The position numbers and the translations under genes are program-made. From positions 1-64,000 of the forward strand of contig JAECUM010033672.1 of NCBI GenBank assembly GCA_016617855.1: a DNA stretch of 64,000 nt. The letters run 5' to 3'. Positions 10,733-23,837 of the stretch are shown piece by piece. Below the pieces are notes generated by a model. That model was not told where the DNA came from and searched no databases. It worked only from the letters and a program-made list of their open reading frames with translations. The stretch is from Megalonaias nervosa (taxonomy: Eukaryota > Mollusca > Bivalvia > Unionida > Unionidae). The first letter of the stretch is position 1; the number at the start of each line of letters is the position of its first letter.

Positions 10733-11224
10733 TCAGGAAACCATTAGTGCACTGGCAAACATATGTTTGATTTTCACTGATTGTAAATCAAAGTTGTTAA
10801 TGCTCCTGTTCCGTATATGTGCTCGAAGTCGCCGTTGGTTTTCCGTTTCCGCCAACATAGTGTCGAACTCAGCCATACTAATCGTTCTGTCCCCAGTAGC
10901 CATCGAATACAGCTTGGTAATTGTGTTGAGAGAGCTTTGTACCGCCCCGAGAAATTCTGAATAGACACGTATTCGCAAATGCAACCGTAACGATATTATT
11001 TCAAAAGCGCCGCCAGTTACACCGGTTACTACTAATATGGCTCCACCATTAATTCCGATTGATGTCTCTATAATACTCGTCACAGTCGTGATTTCCGCCA
11101 CATTCAAACCAACACTGATTGCCGCGACGACTCAGAAAACATCATCTACAACCACATGTACGCGTCTGAATTTTACGAGTAGATCGGTTCTCTTGGTAAT
11201 TTCGTCTTGCAGTTGTTGTTCCAT
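10733..11224 (-). pseudogene. Small membrane protein of the virus-like elements, one in-frame TGA
   Basis: The frame from ATG 11224 reads 30 codons to TGA 11134-11132, then continues open for 128 codons to 10733. After the stop come two hydrophobic segments (around AEITTVTSIIETSIGI and GGAILVVTGVTGGAFEII) and a helical tail with SSLNTITKLYSMA followed by ISMAEFDTMLAETE. The same tail recurs at 26.75, 35.05 and 55.8 kb and the membrane part at 45.8 kb, so it is a conserved element protein. Function unknown; a virion-membrane or assembly role is possible. A single stop suggests modest decay. Confidence 0.55.
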
Positions 11225-11922
11225 TTTGATTATTTTCTCGCGTTCGTAAAAACTGAGGGTCGATAATAGTTGAATAACAGTCGAGAGCTTTCTTTTTCTT
11301 ACTTGAATCAATGTTGGTTTAACTTAATCAAAATGGAACGGAAGTTAGATGGATTTGACTGAGAATATTACTTCATCGTTGTGGAAACAATACCTGAGTG
11401 TTTTCATGCTTGGCAGTGTAGTCAATGATTGAGCGTTATCGCGTGCTAATGCAATGATTCCAAGTTGGTTTCAAGTTGGTATTGGTACATTTATATTTGG
11501 CCTTTTAGCAACACTATATTTCGGTGTATGAGAGTGTTTAAATGCCATAAATTTGAAGCAGATATCACTGGTCTACAATATTTTAGAAGTCGTCTGCTTC
11601 AGAGATAAATGTGCTATTTATTAGGGATTTTGATTTGCTAAATTCAAATACGACAATTACAACAACTGATTGGTTACTGTCCAAGATATTTATGTTTTTT
11701 ACATTTTACATCTATGTATATTGTCTAGATAGTAGAGTTTTAATAAAAAAATGTGTAAACCTAGGTCTTTTCATTTGTTTATGGTTGCTTTTCATGATAA
11801 TATTTCACCTGTCCTGTTTATGTAACACTTCAAAAAACAGCAAATAGATTTCATTATGAAACAAAAGGTAAAAAGCTATTATGTATATATTAATACATAG
11901 TTTAGTCCTTATTCAGTGTCTA
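11225..11922. other. AT-rich gap
   Basis: No supported gene. The transposon-like pseudogene begins at its right side. Confidence 0.4.
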
Positions 11923-13582
11923 CTAGGCGCTTTTTGGCAGCTTAAATGGAGCATCTCTTGTCGCTGTCCAGCAATAGTCTACAAGCATTGATGGGCTCCA
12001 TTTGCCCTGATAGCGTTTCTCCATTGTTGCAATGTCCTGGTGAAATTGCTCGCCGTGCTCGTTGCTCACTGCTCCGCAATTCGGTGGAAAAAAGTCTAGA
12101 CGATAGCGCAAAAAATGTATCTTTCGTGACATTTTGCAACCAAGGCTTTTGTATGCCTTGATGAGGTTTTCCACCAACTCCTTGATGTTGCCTGCCCTGT
12201 TGTTTCCGAGAAAATTGTTGCCACTAATTGGAAGGCTTTCTGTGTCGTCTTTTCCTTGCCACGCAGTGCACGGTCAAATGCATCAACTCGAAGAAGTTCA
12301 CGAATCTGAGGACAAACAAAGACACCTTCCTTTATCTTAGTTTCATTTAACCTTGGAAATTTTCCACGGAAATACTTGAAAGCTGCTCGTGTTTTGTCCA
12401 TGGACTTGACGCAGTTCTACATCAGAACCAGCTTGATGTGCAAGGGTGGTAACAAAATCTTCCTTGATTCAACAAGTGGTGGATGCTGTACACTTTTCCT
12501 CCCAGACTCCAATGACTGTCTGAGCGGCCAGTCTCTCTTGATCTAGTGAGAATCTCTCGCACGACTATCCCATTCGCAGAGAAAACAGCAGTACTTTGTG
12601 TATCCAGTCTGCAGACCAAGCAAGGGAGAAGAACTTTCAAATCGCCACAAAGTTGCCACTGATGTTGATCATAGTTTATGCACCTCAAGAGTTGTTTCAC
12701 GTTTTCATAGGTTTCCTTCATATGGACTGCATGATCAACTGGAATTGATGGCAAAACATTGTCATTATAGAGAAAAACAGATTTAAGACTCGTCTTCGAT
12801 GAATCAATGAACAGTATCCACTCATTTGGATCATGAACGATGTCGAGGGCTGACATCACACCATCAATTTTGTTGCAGACTACAAGATCATCTTCCATGA
12901 AAAAGAATGGGACAAGATACTTTTGACGGTCACGGAACATGGAAACCCCAACATTACCTGCCAGGAATTCCACTGCTGTAGTCTGGAGCCCAACAGATCT
13001 GCCTTACTCTTAGGTAGTTCCAAATCCCTGACAAGGTCATTCAGTTCACCTTGTGTTATGTGGTGTGGTTCAGAATAGGAGGATGGGAGAATAGATGGGT
13101 CATGTGACATTGATGGTTCAGGACTAGAAGTTTCATTCTCTTCCTCGTCTGACTCAAGTGAGAATGATTCTGGTGCATCAGGAACCGGTAGTCCTTCTCC
13201 GTTGGGTACTGGGCATATAGCGGATGGAATGTTTGGATAATGCACATTCCACTTTTTCTTCTTTGACACACCTTTTCTAACTGGAGGCACCATGCTGAAG
13301 TAACAATTGCTGATATAATCTGTTGGCTCTCTCCAAATGATTGGCACTGCAAAAGGCATAGATTTTCCTTTTCCTGTTCAAACGCTGGCGAAGGTTTGTT
13401 GCACAGGTGTTGCAGAATATGTGTGGGGCCCACTTCTTGTCATGATCTCCAATTTTGCAGCCAAAATTGAGGTGATAGGCTTTCTTAACCATAGTGGTTA
13501 TGCTGCGCTTTTGTGATGCAAAAGTCACTTCACCACTAATATAGCAGAAGTTATCTGCATTGTTCACACAAGTACGATGCAT
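11923..13582 (-). pseudogene. Frameshifted gene of a repetitive transposon-like family
   Basis: Five overlapping fragments in changing frames run consistently down the minus strand: 13582-13277 (zinc-like C-X2-C spacing near FCNTCATNL), 13359-12880 (FAVPIIWREPTDYISNCYF, acidic Ser-rich linker, then ITQGELNDLVRDLELPKSKA), 12973-12422 (FFFMEDDLVVCNKIDGVM, PNEWILFIDSSKTSLK, INYDQHQWQLCGDLKVLL), 12401-12096 (FKYFRGKFPRLNETKIKEGV) and 12177-11923 (FHQDIATMEKRYQGKW). Together they resemble a protein found in many copies in animal genomes that is usually left unnamed. I cannot give the superfamily with certainty. At least four frameshifts make this copy dead. It interrupts the decayed virus-like element. 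Confidence 0.65.
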
Positions 13583-14763
13583 CTCTGCTTACTTTGGCTA
13601 AACAGAAATGTGTCGGTTTGCAAATTCAAGCACTGACCAAGAAGAAAGCACGACACTGTAAGATTTCTAGAGTTGATATAGAGTACTTTGTTCAGCAGAG
13701 TGGTGTAAGCTTTGCTATGATTACATCATCCATGACTTCTAGGATTAACATGATGCAATTCATATCATGTATGACGCAATACCAGCTTCAGATTGCATCA
13801 TTCATTGCTTTGCCTAAAAAGAAAGTACTGTTCAAACCCAGCCATAGATTTATTCATAGATCCAGTCAAAGATGTATTTTAGTCATTTCTGCTTTAAATT
13901 TAGATCCCTTCCCTTTATAACTCACTTATCCTCCGCCATTCCCAAGTCAAGGGTAGCATACAATGACCCAGTATCATATCTTTAAAACTGAAGCAAATCA
14001 ACAACTTTAAGCACCATTTTCGTTCTCAGTGACCCAGAATTAGTAAAGTTTGACTACATTTATTTCAGAAGCATTTTGTCTGTAGACCAGTGTATTTGCT
14101 ATCGATATTAGCATCCGCCGTCAACCGCTTCAACACCCAGTCGGCAATTTGTGTAACCTCATCACCGCAGTCATAATCCATCACTTACATGCATTAAAAC
14201 AAAATCTTAGACACAAATGCTAATAACACCTCGTTCCAAACATTTGCCTGATGTATTTCTATTTTTTTAACTGGTTGATCTTGAACGAGCATACAACAGA
14301 AGAAGACTGTGATGACTTATCTTTGGGATCTGACCTAAATAAAGAATCCCTAGATTTTAATATTTTTGCCTTAGCATCGGGCTCTTCCAATTATTTTGTT
14401 TTCGCTTTGCTAACTGAATACCATGTGTTACTGTATGCGTACGTAAGATCCGGATAAATTAGCAATAAGTCTAAAGTCACCGTTGGGATGAAACCTGCCA
14501 TGTGATAATCTAAATAAGTGCCCGTCATGTGATGCTCCAAATAGGTTACTGCTCCGGCTCCACTTGATATATTCCTAGATATGCTATCAGAAAACTTATT
14601 AAGTTTTCTGATAATCTGGTGTTGTCAGTTACCACCTCGATATAACTAATTTTATGTCCACATATTGCTTCGTTGTAGCATCACAATCGTCGAAGGGTAG
14701 GTGCAGCAATTGAATTCGGTTTTCATTCATAATCAGGTGTCCACTCATTTCATCGCCAGACTT
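13583..14763. other. No recognisable gene
   Basis: Short frames only. A small inverted repeat, cttattaagttttctgataa against itself, lies near 14590-14612. Confidence 0.4.
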
Positions 14764-15113
14764 TCAACTTTCGTTACCGTATTTCTGTCGACGTAGTCTT
14801 TGAGAAGCGCAATCGACATATCCGACGATTTTATTGATTTCTGCCAGGTTCTCCGCAACAGCGCATGGCAGCATCAAAACAATATCTTGAATGTCTAAGT
14901 TAGACGTCTTAAGTTTTTCCACTTCGATCTTCAAACATTTCAAGCTCGCTCGGGTCGACATAAAAAATAACCGGACTCGTAAACTCGGTCAAATCTGCTT
15001 AGATGGAAACCTATCAATGACAATCAAAGACTCGCATTGTAACTGGTTTAGCGGGAGGTCAATGCCGTGAGCATCTTTGGTTCCCCTGTAAATAATCCAC
15101 ATCAGATCTACAT
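14764..15113 (-). pseudogene. Possible structural-protein fragments of the 10.7-20.3 kb element
   Basis: A 65-residue frame (14961-14764) with NLDIQDIVLMLPCAVAENLA and, just upstream on the same strand, an open stretch with IIYRGTKDAHGIDLPLNQLQ (about 15110-15010) look protein-like rather than random. They may be parts of one broken gene. No family recognised. Confidence 0.25.
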
Positions 15114-16929
15114 CATGGCCGTGTGTCAGGTGATGAGCGTCCGTTAATAGGCATTTGTTTACTATTATGTGCGCACGCTAAATGAGGATATAAAATCAAT
15201 AGGCGTTTGCGAGTTGGTGAACGATCAAGTACATGCAGTGTTTTAACAACAAGATATGTGCATATGGGGCTGTCCAAACGAGATTGCAACGGTATAAATA
15301 GCGGTAGACATCGAGTGGCAAAGACACCATGTAAATAATCAGAGAGTGCGTTTGCTAACAGCGCTGAAATGGCTGCGAGGAATGAAGATATTCCACTTAT
15401 TTTTTGCATCCATGCTACCTCTGACTTTGACAATTTAGTGTCACCGATGTGTTCTTTTGACTTTATGAAACTAATTAAGACGTGTTCAGGTCAACCAAAC
15501 GGGGATAATTCCAGTTCATATTGTTCGAGAAAGCCTCGACATGACTGTATACCGTTGCAATCGGTTAGTATTGTGGTCTTTCTTGCAGGTTGTTTTGGGC
15601 TAAGGCGACCCTTAACCTTCTGATAGGACATTATTATTTCAAAACGTAACAGGTTCACTCTACTGTGTTACGAGTTTTCTATAGGTGCCTCAAGGACCCC
15701 CATTCGGCAACCTTTTGCCCTCCAACAACAGAAAATTATATAAGAGGATTACAGCAATGCATCTGTAACCACCTGTCACCGGTGTTGGGTGCCTGGATTG
15801 TTGGTTTAACTCGACACAACTACATTTGCATAAAAAGTATATGCCTACCACAGACTTTTTAAACCAATACCAGGCATTCCAACGAAAAGCAATAAATCGG
15901 ATTCACCGTTGGAAAGTAGTGTTGGGAAATCTGTCGACCTGTATCAATGTTTTGATGCTGGCCGATGTATGACCATAGCTTGTGATATGTGCATACGACT
16001 TGTTTCTCTGTAATGTAAAACACAACTTCTTCTGAGGGTTCCTAATGGCGTTTAAACGCAAAGAAACCTCATACACTCCTATTTTATGAAAGACAATAGC
16101 ATTCTGGTGTTGTTTAGTAGTATTTTCTCGATCCATATTTTACAAGCGACACGAACACGTGTTTTGGTGCGTAAGACCATTATGGGTACTTATTTGCCAT
16201 GAAAACTTTCACTGAATATAGATTCTTTGCGTGTCTGTGGTGTGCGCGAGAAAATACAGCGTTGACGCGGGTTTAAACAGGATAAAAGACGACAAACGGT
16301 TTAATATGGCCAGTGAATGGATTAGTGAAGGCATCCGCAATGTTAATGCTGGCAGCACAACTTAGCCAGCAACGGTATCAACATCACGCAAAATTTCGTC
16401 GTTGGTGTTGCCCTTACTGGTGAGCATGACTGTAACGTTGCTCAAATCCATGGTTAAAATGAGGATTAGAAATGGTAAATCTTGCACGGTGGAACTGTAT
16501 GGTCTGTAGGCTCTAGGGTTTTATACAGTTCATGATCTGCATTATCTGACGAGTGCTGTATCTGACGAGTCCGATAATCGTCGTGGCAATGTCAATGTTA
16601 TAAAGAATAGGTTTGATTTGCTTTCCTTCGATGGAATCACGTGCACTGTTAAACAACGCCACGGTGCCATTGTTAATAAATCCAACCCTTAAAATAGGCA
16701 GGGTAGTCGTTATTTGTACCCTGTATCAATTTTTCCTCTATTTCCATGAACGCCGCACACGGACAAAAAAACCTAGACTTCCCTGCACTAATCTATTTTT
16801 GGTTGGCCAGGTACTGAAAATCAGTTGTGCTGTGATCTACCATCGCAGGCGCATACATTTCGAACACGGGATCGGATGTATCTTTAAATTTGGTCATAGT
16901 TTGCATACTACTGGTTTCGTCTAATACCT
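15114..16929. other. Part of a decayed element, no assignable gene
   Basis: Several 60-105 codon frames exist on both strands (for example 15369-15623 plus, 15433-15113 minus) but none has a recognisable motif. Minus-strand text at 16550-16900 is protein-like in patches but frame-broken. Confidence 0.3.
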
Positions 16930-17340
16930 TTTACGAGATAACCGTAATCCGCTTTCATTGCCAAATTTGCAGTTGCTGAATCAGCTATACGTTGTTGAGC
17001 GGCATTATTAACAATTTTACAAACTGGAACTGGTATTGTCGCTGTCTATGGTAGTGTAATCGCCTTTGTGGTACTCGAGTCGCTGATGGTCATAGTCGAT
17101 CTCGAATCGATTGAATCGCCATGCAATCCTAGATTTTTCAAACGATCTTCAGCAACATCTTTGATGCTATCAGCGACTCGGACTGCAACTCGTTTAGAGA
17201 CTGGTGTAGCGCGCGACGTCAAGGTCACGAGCTTCTTTGGTCGGCCTGTAAACAATTCACCAACAACATCTCCAAGACCAGCTCTGTAATATGAAATGTC
17301 AACAGGTTTTCTAGACTTGACAACACGCAGTTACCACATG
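16930..17340 (-). pseudogene. Basic core-like protein of virus-like element, broken
   Basis: Minus-strand fragments contain a GLGDVV-type start (about 17330-17270), then FTGRPKKLVTLTSRATPVSK and RVADSIKDVAEDRLKNLG (17255-17046), then IVNNAAQQRIADSA (about 17020-16970). The same order, a (Y)GDG/KGFGDVVQ start, a middle with conserved Val/Ala spacing and a II-N-AA-- end, is seen at 27.2-26.85 kb and in the uninterrupted frame at 41705-42115. The protein is basic and probably binds DNA inside the virion; that role is inferred. Confidence 0.55.
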
Positions 17341-17740
17341 TCCACGAAAGACCGTTATTGTATTTAAATATCAGGTCGATCTCTACTGTGTAGTTATATT
17401 GTCAAGGTATCCCCACGCAGGCCCAACACTTGCCCATCCTGGTCCACAAGCGTAAAACGAATAGGTACAACCGACTATTATGATATGGGACCGTTAGAGT
17501 AATCGATTTTTAATCACAAGTGCCTCACAACCATTGACAGAGTCACAGGTCAGATGAACCTGAGTGGTGTCAGTCATCTTGACAACGTCTTGCGCGAAAT
17601 TGTAACTGGTACTGTGGCAAACGGCACGTAAAATTCATTCGTTTGGGAGAATCTCACAATATCTTCAGGCCAATTGAGAACTCCTCTTAACGGTGGTCGA
17701 CCACGTACATTGGAGATATTTATCAAGATGGCAGAGCTAG
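17341..17740 (-). pseudogene. Broken upstream neighbour of the core gene, shared with 27.2-27.65 kb
   Basis: Minus-strand pieces such as MTDTTQVHLTCDS (about 17575-17537) and ISNVRGRPPLRGVLNWPEDI (about 17722-17660) have visible counterparts at 27.4-27.65 kb in the same position relative to the core gene. This is a conserved element gene of unknown function, frame-broken in both copies. Confidence 0.35.
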
Positions 17741-17780
17741 TGTGAGTTGTTGTACGCGTATGTACATAGGACCATTAATT

Positions 17781-17781
<1 letters not shown>

Positions 17782-17873
<92 letters not shown>
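17782..17873. repeat. (TA)n microsatellite
   Basis: About 45 TA units with one interrupting C. Confidence 0.95.
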
Positions 17874-18271
17874 ACCATACCTGTTCCCGATTCATTAGAG
17901 TTAGTGACTGTTTTAGTCTTAAAAACAGGTGTTTCGCAGGATCTTCACGCTCCTAGTGCTGCTGCACCTAATAACATAGCCTCGCACCAAGAGTCCATAA
18001 GCTATTTTATCAGCGGAAAATTAAATACAGGATATCAGAATAAAAGGAAATATTTTCTTGTTAACTATTATGTATAGACTGAAGTTTGTAAAATGCACAA
18101 TGGAAAAGAAATTAAATCCATTTAGAATGGGTGAATCTTAAATTATTTAGTACTCTATATTTTATTTCTCCTGCCAATATACTGGTTCTCTAAATCTAAA
18201 ATAATTACTGGTCCGATACCAGCAATATCTGCATGGAAAGTTTCTACCCTAGTCCTTTCTATGGCGATATA

Positions 18272-18871
18272 TTATTCATTGAAAATGTTTGATCCGCTAG
18301 TAATGTTACAATGACTCTGGTCTGTGTAACAATAAGAAATAAATATGAAAATGCCCGCCTGTGTATGTCGATTGCCGAATAAGCTCAGGTCTTTATTTAA
18401 AATATATACCTTAACAGCGATACCAGGATTAATTCGCTCAAAGTCACCGATGACAGTAAGTTGTAAAGGAAAGTCTGTGTTCATTCAGGCGTTGTTTCTG
18501 TTTCGTAGCCGTATCTGTATTCTTGGTTGCGGGATGTAAGGCATACTAGACCGCCCATTCTTCAAATATCTGTTGTCATCGATTTTCAAAATTATTACTA
18601 TTCGCCGGGTAATACATTCCGGTGTTGGAATGAAACTCGGCCTGTGAAAAGAATTCAGTGTAGAAATATGGAGAAGAACACAGACCATATGTTCATTTAA
18701 CGCAAACTGAAACACTGTCTTGTAAATAAAAAGGCCCGCAGTCTGAATACTCAATAACACTAAATCAACGAATATATGTAAGATGCGTCCTAAGTCGATC
18801 TCGGCCCTGATGAGCTCAAATAACCCATCACTGAGTACTGCACGATCCTCACAACTGCGGGTTCGCAGCAT
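18272..18871 (-). pseudogene. Unrecognised gene with one in-frame TGA
   Basis: A single minus-strand frame is open from ATG 18871 to 18272 apart from TGA at 18487-18485, which lies immediately before an ATG. The second part (PLQLTVIGDFERINPGIAVK, then GIFIFISYCYT) has a beta-rich, structural-protein feel. I do not recognise it. The region lies inside the decayed element ending near 20.3 kb. Confidence 0.3.
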
Positions 18872-18899
18872 TAAATCCGATAATTCTAAGGGTTTGGAA

Positions 18900-20320
18900 T
18901 GTTTGTATACCTCAACTATCTTCTTTTCTTTTTAATTCTCGCACGAAAGGGATTCATAAAATCTCACACATTGGCTAGTGTGTATTGATGCTATTGCTAT
19001 ATTATCACTGAAAGTATTTCCCAATTGTGATGATTCTCCGCCTTTGAGATCACTGTCTTTGTTACTAGGCGTCAACGGCTTAAAGTTTTCTTGCACAATA
19101 TCAAATAATGACTTTCACTCTTTTCGTTGTATTCTTCGCCATGTCTGCGTCGTTACTGTTCTAATATTATGCTTAAGTCAATTCTTGTAGCAGGAAGTCC
19201 TGGATACGTATTTGAAAACTGATACATCGTTTGAGTATCCTTGACCAATCTGAATTTTTTTTTTAAAATAAGAAATACTGATTTAAAAATCCATTCTGTC
19301 GCGTTAGAACACACCATTGTTTGAGTATACTGGTGCTGGATCAGATATGCTCATAAATCCTTTCAAAATACTATGCGCACAAATTTGTGAACTAAAACGC
19401 GGTAATTAATATATAAGGAAACATCTCTGTTCGGATTGTGCTTTACAAATAGGTATTTCCTTGCGATATAAGCACGTTGCCTATTTTAAACTGTTTCACA
19501 TTAAGTTCTTACGGTCAACCGACGTGTGTTGTCAGAATAAATTACTGGGATTTCAATTTGCAAACCCAGATGGGCTCATAGTGTACCAAAGGACTGAGTA
19601 GACAGCTCAAGGGTTGTTTCAAACTAAGCTACGTTCCAAAGAATTATGCATGCCTTCGTACTTGTAAACTTATAATTGACATCGACACTATATCGTCAGA
19701 TAGACTTTCATTTTAATGTACAATCTACGTTTCTTCATTTATTAAGAACAAATATTTTCCACCAGTTTAATTCGAACCTGTAAACAGTAACTAAACTAAC
19801 TAGACCACCAACAAGTAAATAAAAGAACTCAGTCTTGCACTTAAGATACTGATGGAAAAAAAAACATGCGCGGCCACCCTTCTTATATTAAATCAATGTG
19901 AAACTACACTATTTTGAACTATTCTTGCATGGCTTATTCAATACATACTTAGACATGGTCTCGTGTAACTATAAATAGACATGGAATAATACTTTTAGGT
20001 CTCTTAAACATTTCGAGTCCTTCACACATCCATTATATGAGTATTTTTCACACTGACAATTATCAATTCAGTTCACTATTGTATAAAGACAAGAAATGTA
20101 CAATTTTGCTTTGAGATAATAGGTACTTCAGAACTGTTGATTAAATCAAGAAATGGCCACTTTCCCTTTGAGAATTGAACAGTACGTGGAAAATAGTGAT
20201 TTAATTCATCCTTTTAGGAGTCATCTCTGCTATACTAAGAGATGACAGAGACTATACTAAGTCTGTATGCAAGTATTGATCGATCTGCAACCACACTGTA
20301 CCTAGAGACGGCTGTGCTGA
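18900..20320 (-). pseudogene. Polymerase N-terminal relic and right terminal region of a decayed element
   Basis: The stretch around 19075-19115 (ggcttaaagttttcttgcac) matches the polymerase-side region of the duplicated elements at 39.74 and 59.77 kb and at 33.0 kb. From about 19330, tatgctcataaatcctttca begins a segment with counterparts at 33.25 kb and 60.05 kb; the similarity to 60.05-60.75 kb continues in blocks to about 20.3 kb (for example tttgcaaacccagatg against tttgcaagcccagacg). This is the shared right end of this element lineage. Confidence 0.5.
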
Positions 20321-21064
20321 TAACTGAGGGCTATAATCACGTGGAAAAGTTGTGTTTGTAATAGTGATCACTTTATTTGTCATTCAGGCATTGATGCAAA
20401 TCATGTATATTCGCGTATATCTTCGTGTATGTACTTGTGCATGTATTGGTGTCTGTATTTGTATTTATATTCGTGTTTGGGGCTACACGTATGTGCAAAG
20501 GTTCTGTCCATACTACAGTTTCAAAAGTAGTGATCAGTTTGTTTACTACGCGTGCGTTTATGCAAATAATAACAATGATCAGTAGATATGTCCAGCAGTA
20601 GTATGATAATAGCAATTTTGCTGGTTACTGATCAATGTTGAGGTCTTCTATTCCAAATGTCTATCCTCTTGCATGAGTGCCTGTTTGCAACTTTCACGTG
20701 TGGATGTGCGCTTGTGATGTGAGGACAAAGTCTTTGGGGTGGGTGGGTGGGTTTTTAAGTCTTTTACCTAAATCAGCAAATAATCTAAAACTGCTATTTA
20801 CTTACTACTTGATTTTTTGTTGCCTTCATACCTCATGACTTCTCTGGCGGCTGTCTGATAGGCAAAGTCAAGATTTTTTTCAAGTCTTGATTCTAAGAAC
20901 AGTGGGTTTTCTTATCCCTTGATCAGATGGATGGATACCCAGGACGTCAACTAGCGTTGGACAAGGGTATCTCCCAAACACCAGGGATCATGGAGAAAAT
21001 GACTTAGTCTTGTGGGATTTATTGCTATATGCACGTACAAGCGGTGTTACGTATGTCCTCCAAT
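20321..21064. other. No recognisable gene
   Basis: Contains a GTAT/TGTAT-rich patch (20400-20480) and a gggtgggtgggtggg run near 20740. No coding support. Confidence 0.4.
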
Positions 21065-21430
21065 CCTGTTTTTAATTCTCTTGTAGGATACGAAGCATGT
21101 TTAAAGGAATGCGGTGGAAACTTTCACGTATGCCGTTGCCCATGGTATGGTATAGGGCTGTGCGGTCATTTTCCACATCGGTGATACGACATAGCATCTT
21201 GATGATGTGTGATTAAAAGTTACCTTCCTCGTCACTGTGAAGGCTTGCCATGAGGCCATAATGTACAATTAAATTGTCACACAAAATTTTCGCTGTTGTT
21301 CTACAAGTCTGGTTTCTGGTTGAAAACGCATATGCATGCCTAGTGAAGTGGTTTGTAATCATTAGAATACTTTCATAACCACCTTTCGACCGCCCTAGAG
21401 AAAAATAATACACACCAGTTCCAATGGTTA
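21065..21430 (-). mobile_element. Ty3/Gypsy-type integrase fragment
   Basis: Minus-strand frame 21413-21213 contains SKGGYESILMITNHFTRHAY and RTTAKILCDNLIVHYGLMAS, the central core of a retroviral-type integrase as found in Ty3/Gypsy polyproteins. After a stop the similarity goes on to about 21065 with ALYHTMGNGIRESFHRIPLN. Only this core is left and no LTRs were seen. Confidence 0.75.
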
Positions 21431-22689
21431 AGAAACGAAGATAATATATAATCGTTTAAAATTTAACCCAAACAGAGTTCATACATGTATACACCTACTT
21501 GGTTGCAACTATATTACATTAAATTTCAAATAGTCATAACTTCCATATTTATTATCTCATTTTCTAGACATTTTCAGAGCATGTTTAACATCGTCGTTTA
21601 TATGGTGTTTCTTTTCTTTTTCTTTTTGTCATAAAAGAAAAAACAACAAGCATAATGTTATCAAAAATGCTACATAAATAAGCAGACTGAGCTATCTCCG
21701 CTCAGAAAATCGGTCAGTTGGTACAACTTGTCTAGCCTGTCAGACGACGAATATCAATAAACGAAGGGCAAATCTTGATAAAGCAATTGCCTTCTGGTTG
21801 AATGTTGACTGAAGTAACTGGGTCGTATACCTACATATGACAAACTTTCCTTTAAAACGGAAAAAGGAAAACCCTAACGCTTTAATGGCATATTTTGTAT
21901 TAAATTATTTCACGATCTTCCAGAGAAGAAAAGTGTAATTGTGGCTTTATTGTGAATTTATATGATGCAGCAAAGCAGTTCTTAATCTCCCAGAATCTTA
22001 TTCTCGATCGTATCCAAGCGACGCCATGATGCTAGACATCCTTGGTCGAGACACCCAACTCCCTCCCAAAGGTGTTCTGCTATATGTAAGGGTAGTACTA
22101 GAGGATGTCATTTCCCAAACGGGGGGAGGGGGAAGGGAGGTGCTATATTATTAAAAGGGTCAAAATATTTGAAAGTGAAACAGGAATTCAACGTAAGTGC
22201 CATTTTGTTCATATATTTTGGAACATCGTAGCTTGAGGTGGTGACGATCTGTTTGGCGGGCCTTAGGCCGATTATGCCCGATTTTGGTAATCGGGGCCCG
22301 CGCTCACAGGGTCTCCGCGCGTTAGTAATTTTGAAAAATATATCTATTGAAAGAAAGTAATTTTAAAGCGATGGAAGAAAATTGTAAGTTCAATTAGGCA
22401 TATCATATAAAACTTCTTTAAAGTTTATTCCAATGTCGTGCTCACAGGGAGGCCAAAACCTCGGTTTGGGTCCAAAGTACATTCTCTAATACTAAGGGTC
22501 TATGATATTTAGCGCGCCTTAACGTTTTGAAAATACTTTTGTTATTAGATGATTTTGTTTTCTTCCAAAGCACCTTAAGAAAGTACATGCATTACAATCC
22601 AAGGTCTGTTAACAGTATCGGATGGACTGTAGAATGATTTGCAACGTTCGCTGTCGCTTGTTTAGAGCACAATTTTTACATATCACAAG
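21431..22689. other. No recognisable gene
   Basis: AT-rich with a G-rich patch (ggggggagggggaaggg, about 22120). No supported frame. Confidence 0.4.
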
Positions 22690-23806
22690 AGAATTATTAT
22701 TATCGTGTGCAGTGCGTGCTCAGCCATTTAGCAACGTCATCATCAGCAACGTGCAGAGCCTGCAGTCCACCGGGGAACTTTGTCAGTGGACAGTTGTTCA
22801 CAGTGTGTGACATGGTCTAAAGAGCTCCACAACAATAGGAAGACTTAGTGGCCTGGTCCCATCGAACAAGGCTGACTGCAAAACAACCCTGTCCTGTCCA
22901 ATAGAGGTTCAGTGTGGTCCACAGATGACGTGGAAGGTTGAAGCCAGGAGGGTAGACAGATGGCTCAGCTAGGAGGGAGTGGTTTACAACATATGTCGAA
23001 GACCACTCAATACTCCATGCGGAAATAGCTGTCATATCCTCCGGTAACGGACCTAACCAGATTGGGCGTCTCGAAGTACAGTGGAAGTTTCTCAATTGGC
23101 ATAGATCTTAGGCTGCTTCCAGGCGACACAGATGTGGAGAAGGAATATTGCTGAGTACTGGCAGCCATGGTAAAGGAGTAGGACGTAATGTTCCAGAGAT
23201 TATTCGTATTGTTGTGTTGAGCTGGACATCAATTAACTTAGTGTGGGATGATCGAGCCCAGACAGTAGCGCAATGCTCGGCTGTCGAATAACCGAGGGCC
23301 AGTGCTGATGTCTTGAGTGTCTAAGCACTATCGCCCCAGGTTCAGCCAGCCAGTTTGCAGAGTAGGTTGTTTCGAGTACTCAATTTTGCTGCAGTTTTCT
23401 TCATGTGGTTGTAGAATGTCAGTGATCTGTCCAGAGTCACACCAAGGTATGTTGGTGTCGGGTTGTATTTTATTTGCTGCCCATTGAGGAGGATGCAAAG
23501 CTCACGGTTCGCATTTACATTATTAAGGTGGAAGACGCTGAAGACTGTCTTTGTTGGGCTTTCCTGTAGAGGGGCCCCGAGTGGCCGAATGGTCTAAAGC
23601 GCTCTCCGTTACGGATTACTGCCATCTCACCTCTGTCTGCGTGGGTTCGAGTCTCGGATTCGGCGAATGTGAATATGTGAGAAAGCTTGCCAGTAGCTTC
23701 TCGTGGGTCGGTGGTTCTTTCCGGGTTTTTCCCGGTTTCTTCCTCCACCATTAATAGTGGCCGCCATGTATAGTCTATCGTGTGCTGAAAAATGGCGTTA
23801 AGCCCT

Positions 23807-23837
<31 letters not shown>

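Noticed and set aside
17742..18077. Plus-strand frame with a long Tyr-Ile run
   Set aside because: The run is translation of the (TA)n microsatellite.
23571..23650. tRNA gene
   Set aside because: tRNA-like head of a SINE with target site duplication and (CAA)n tail.
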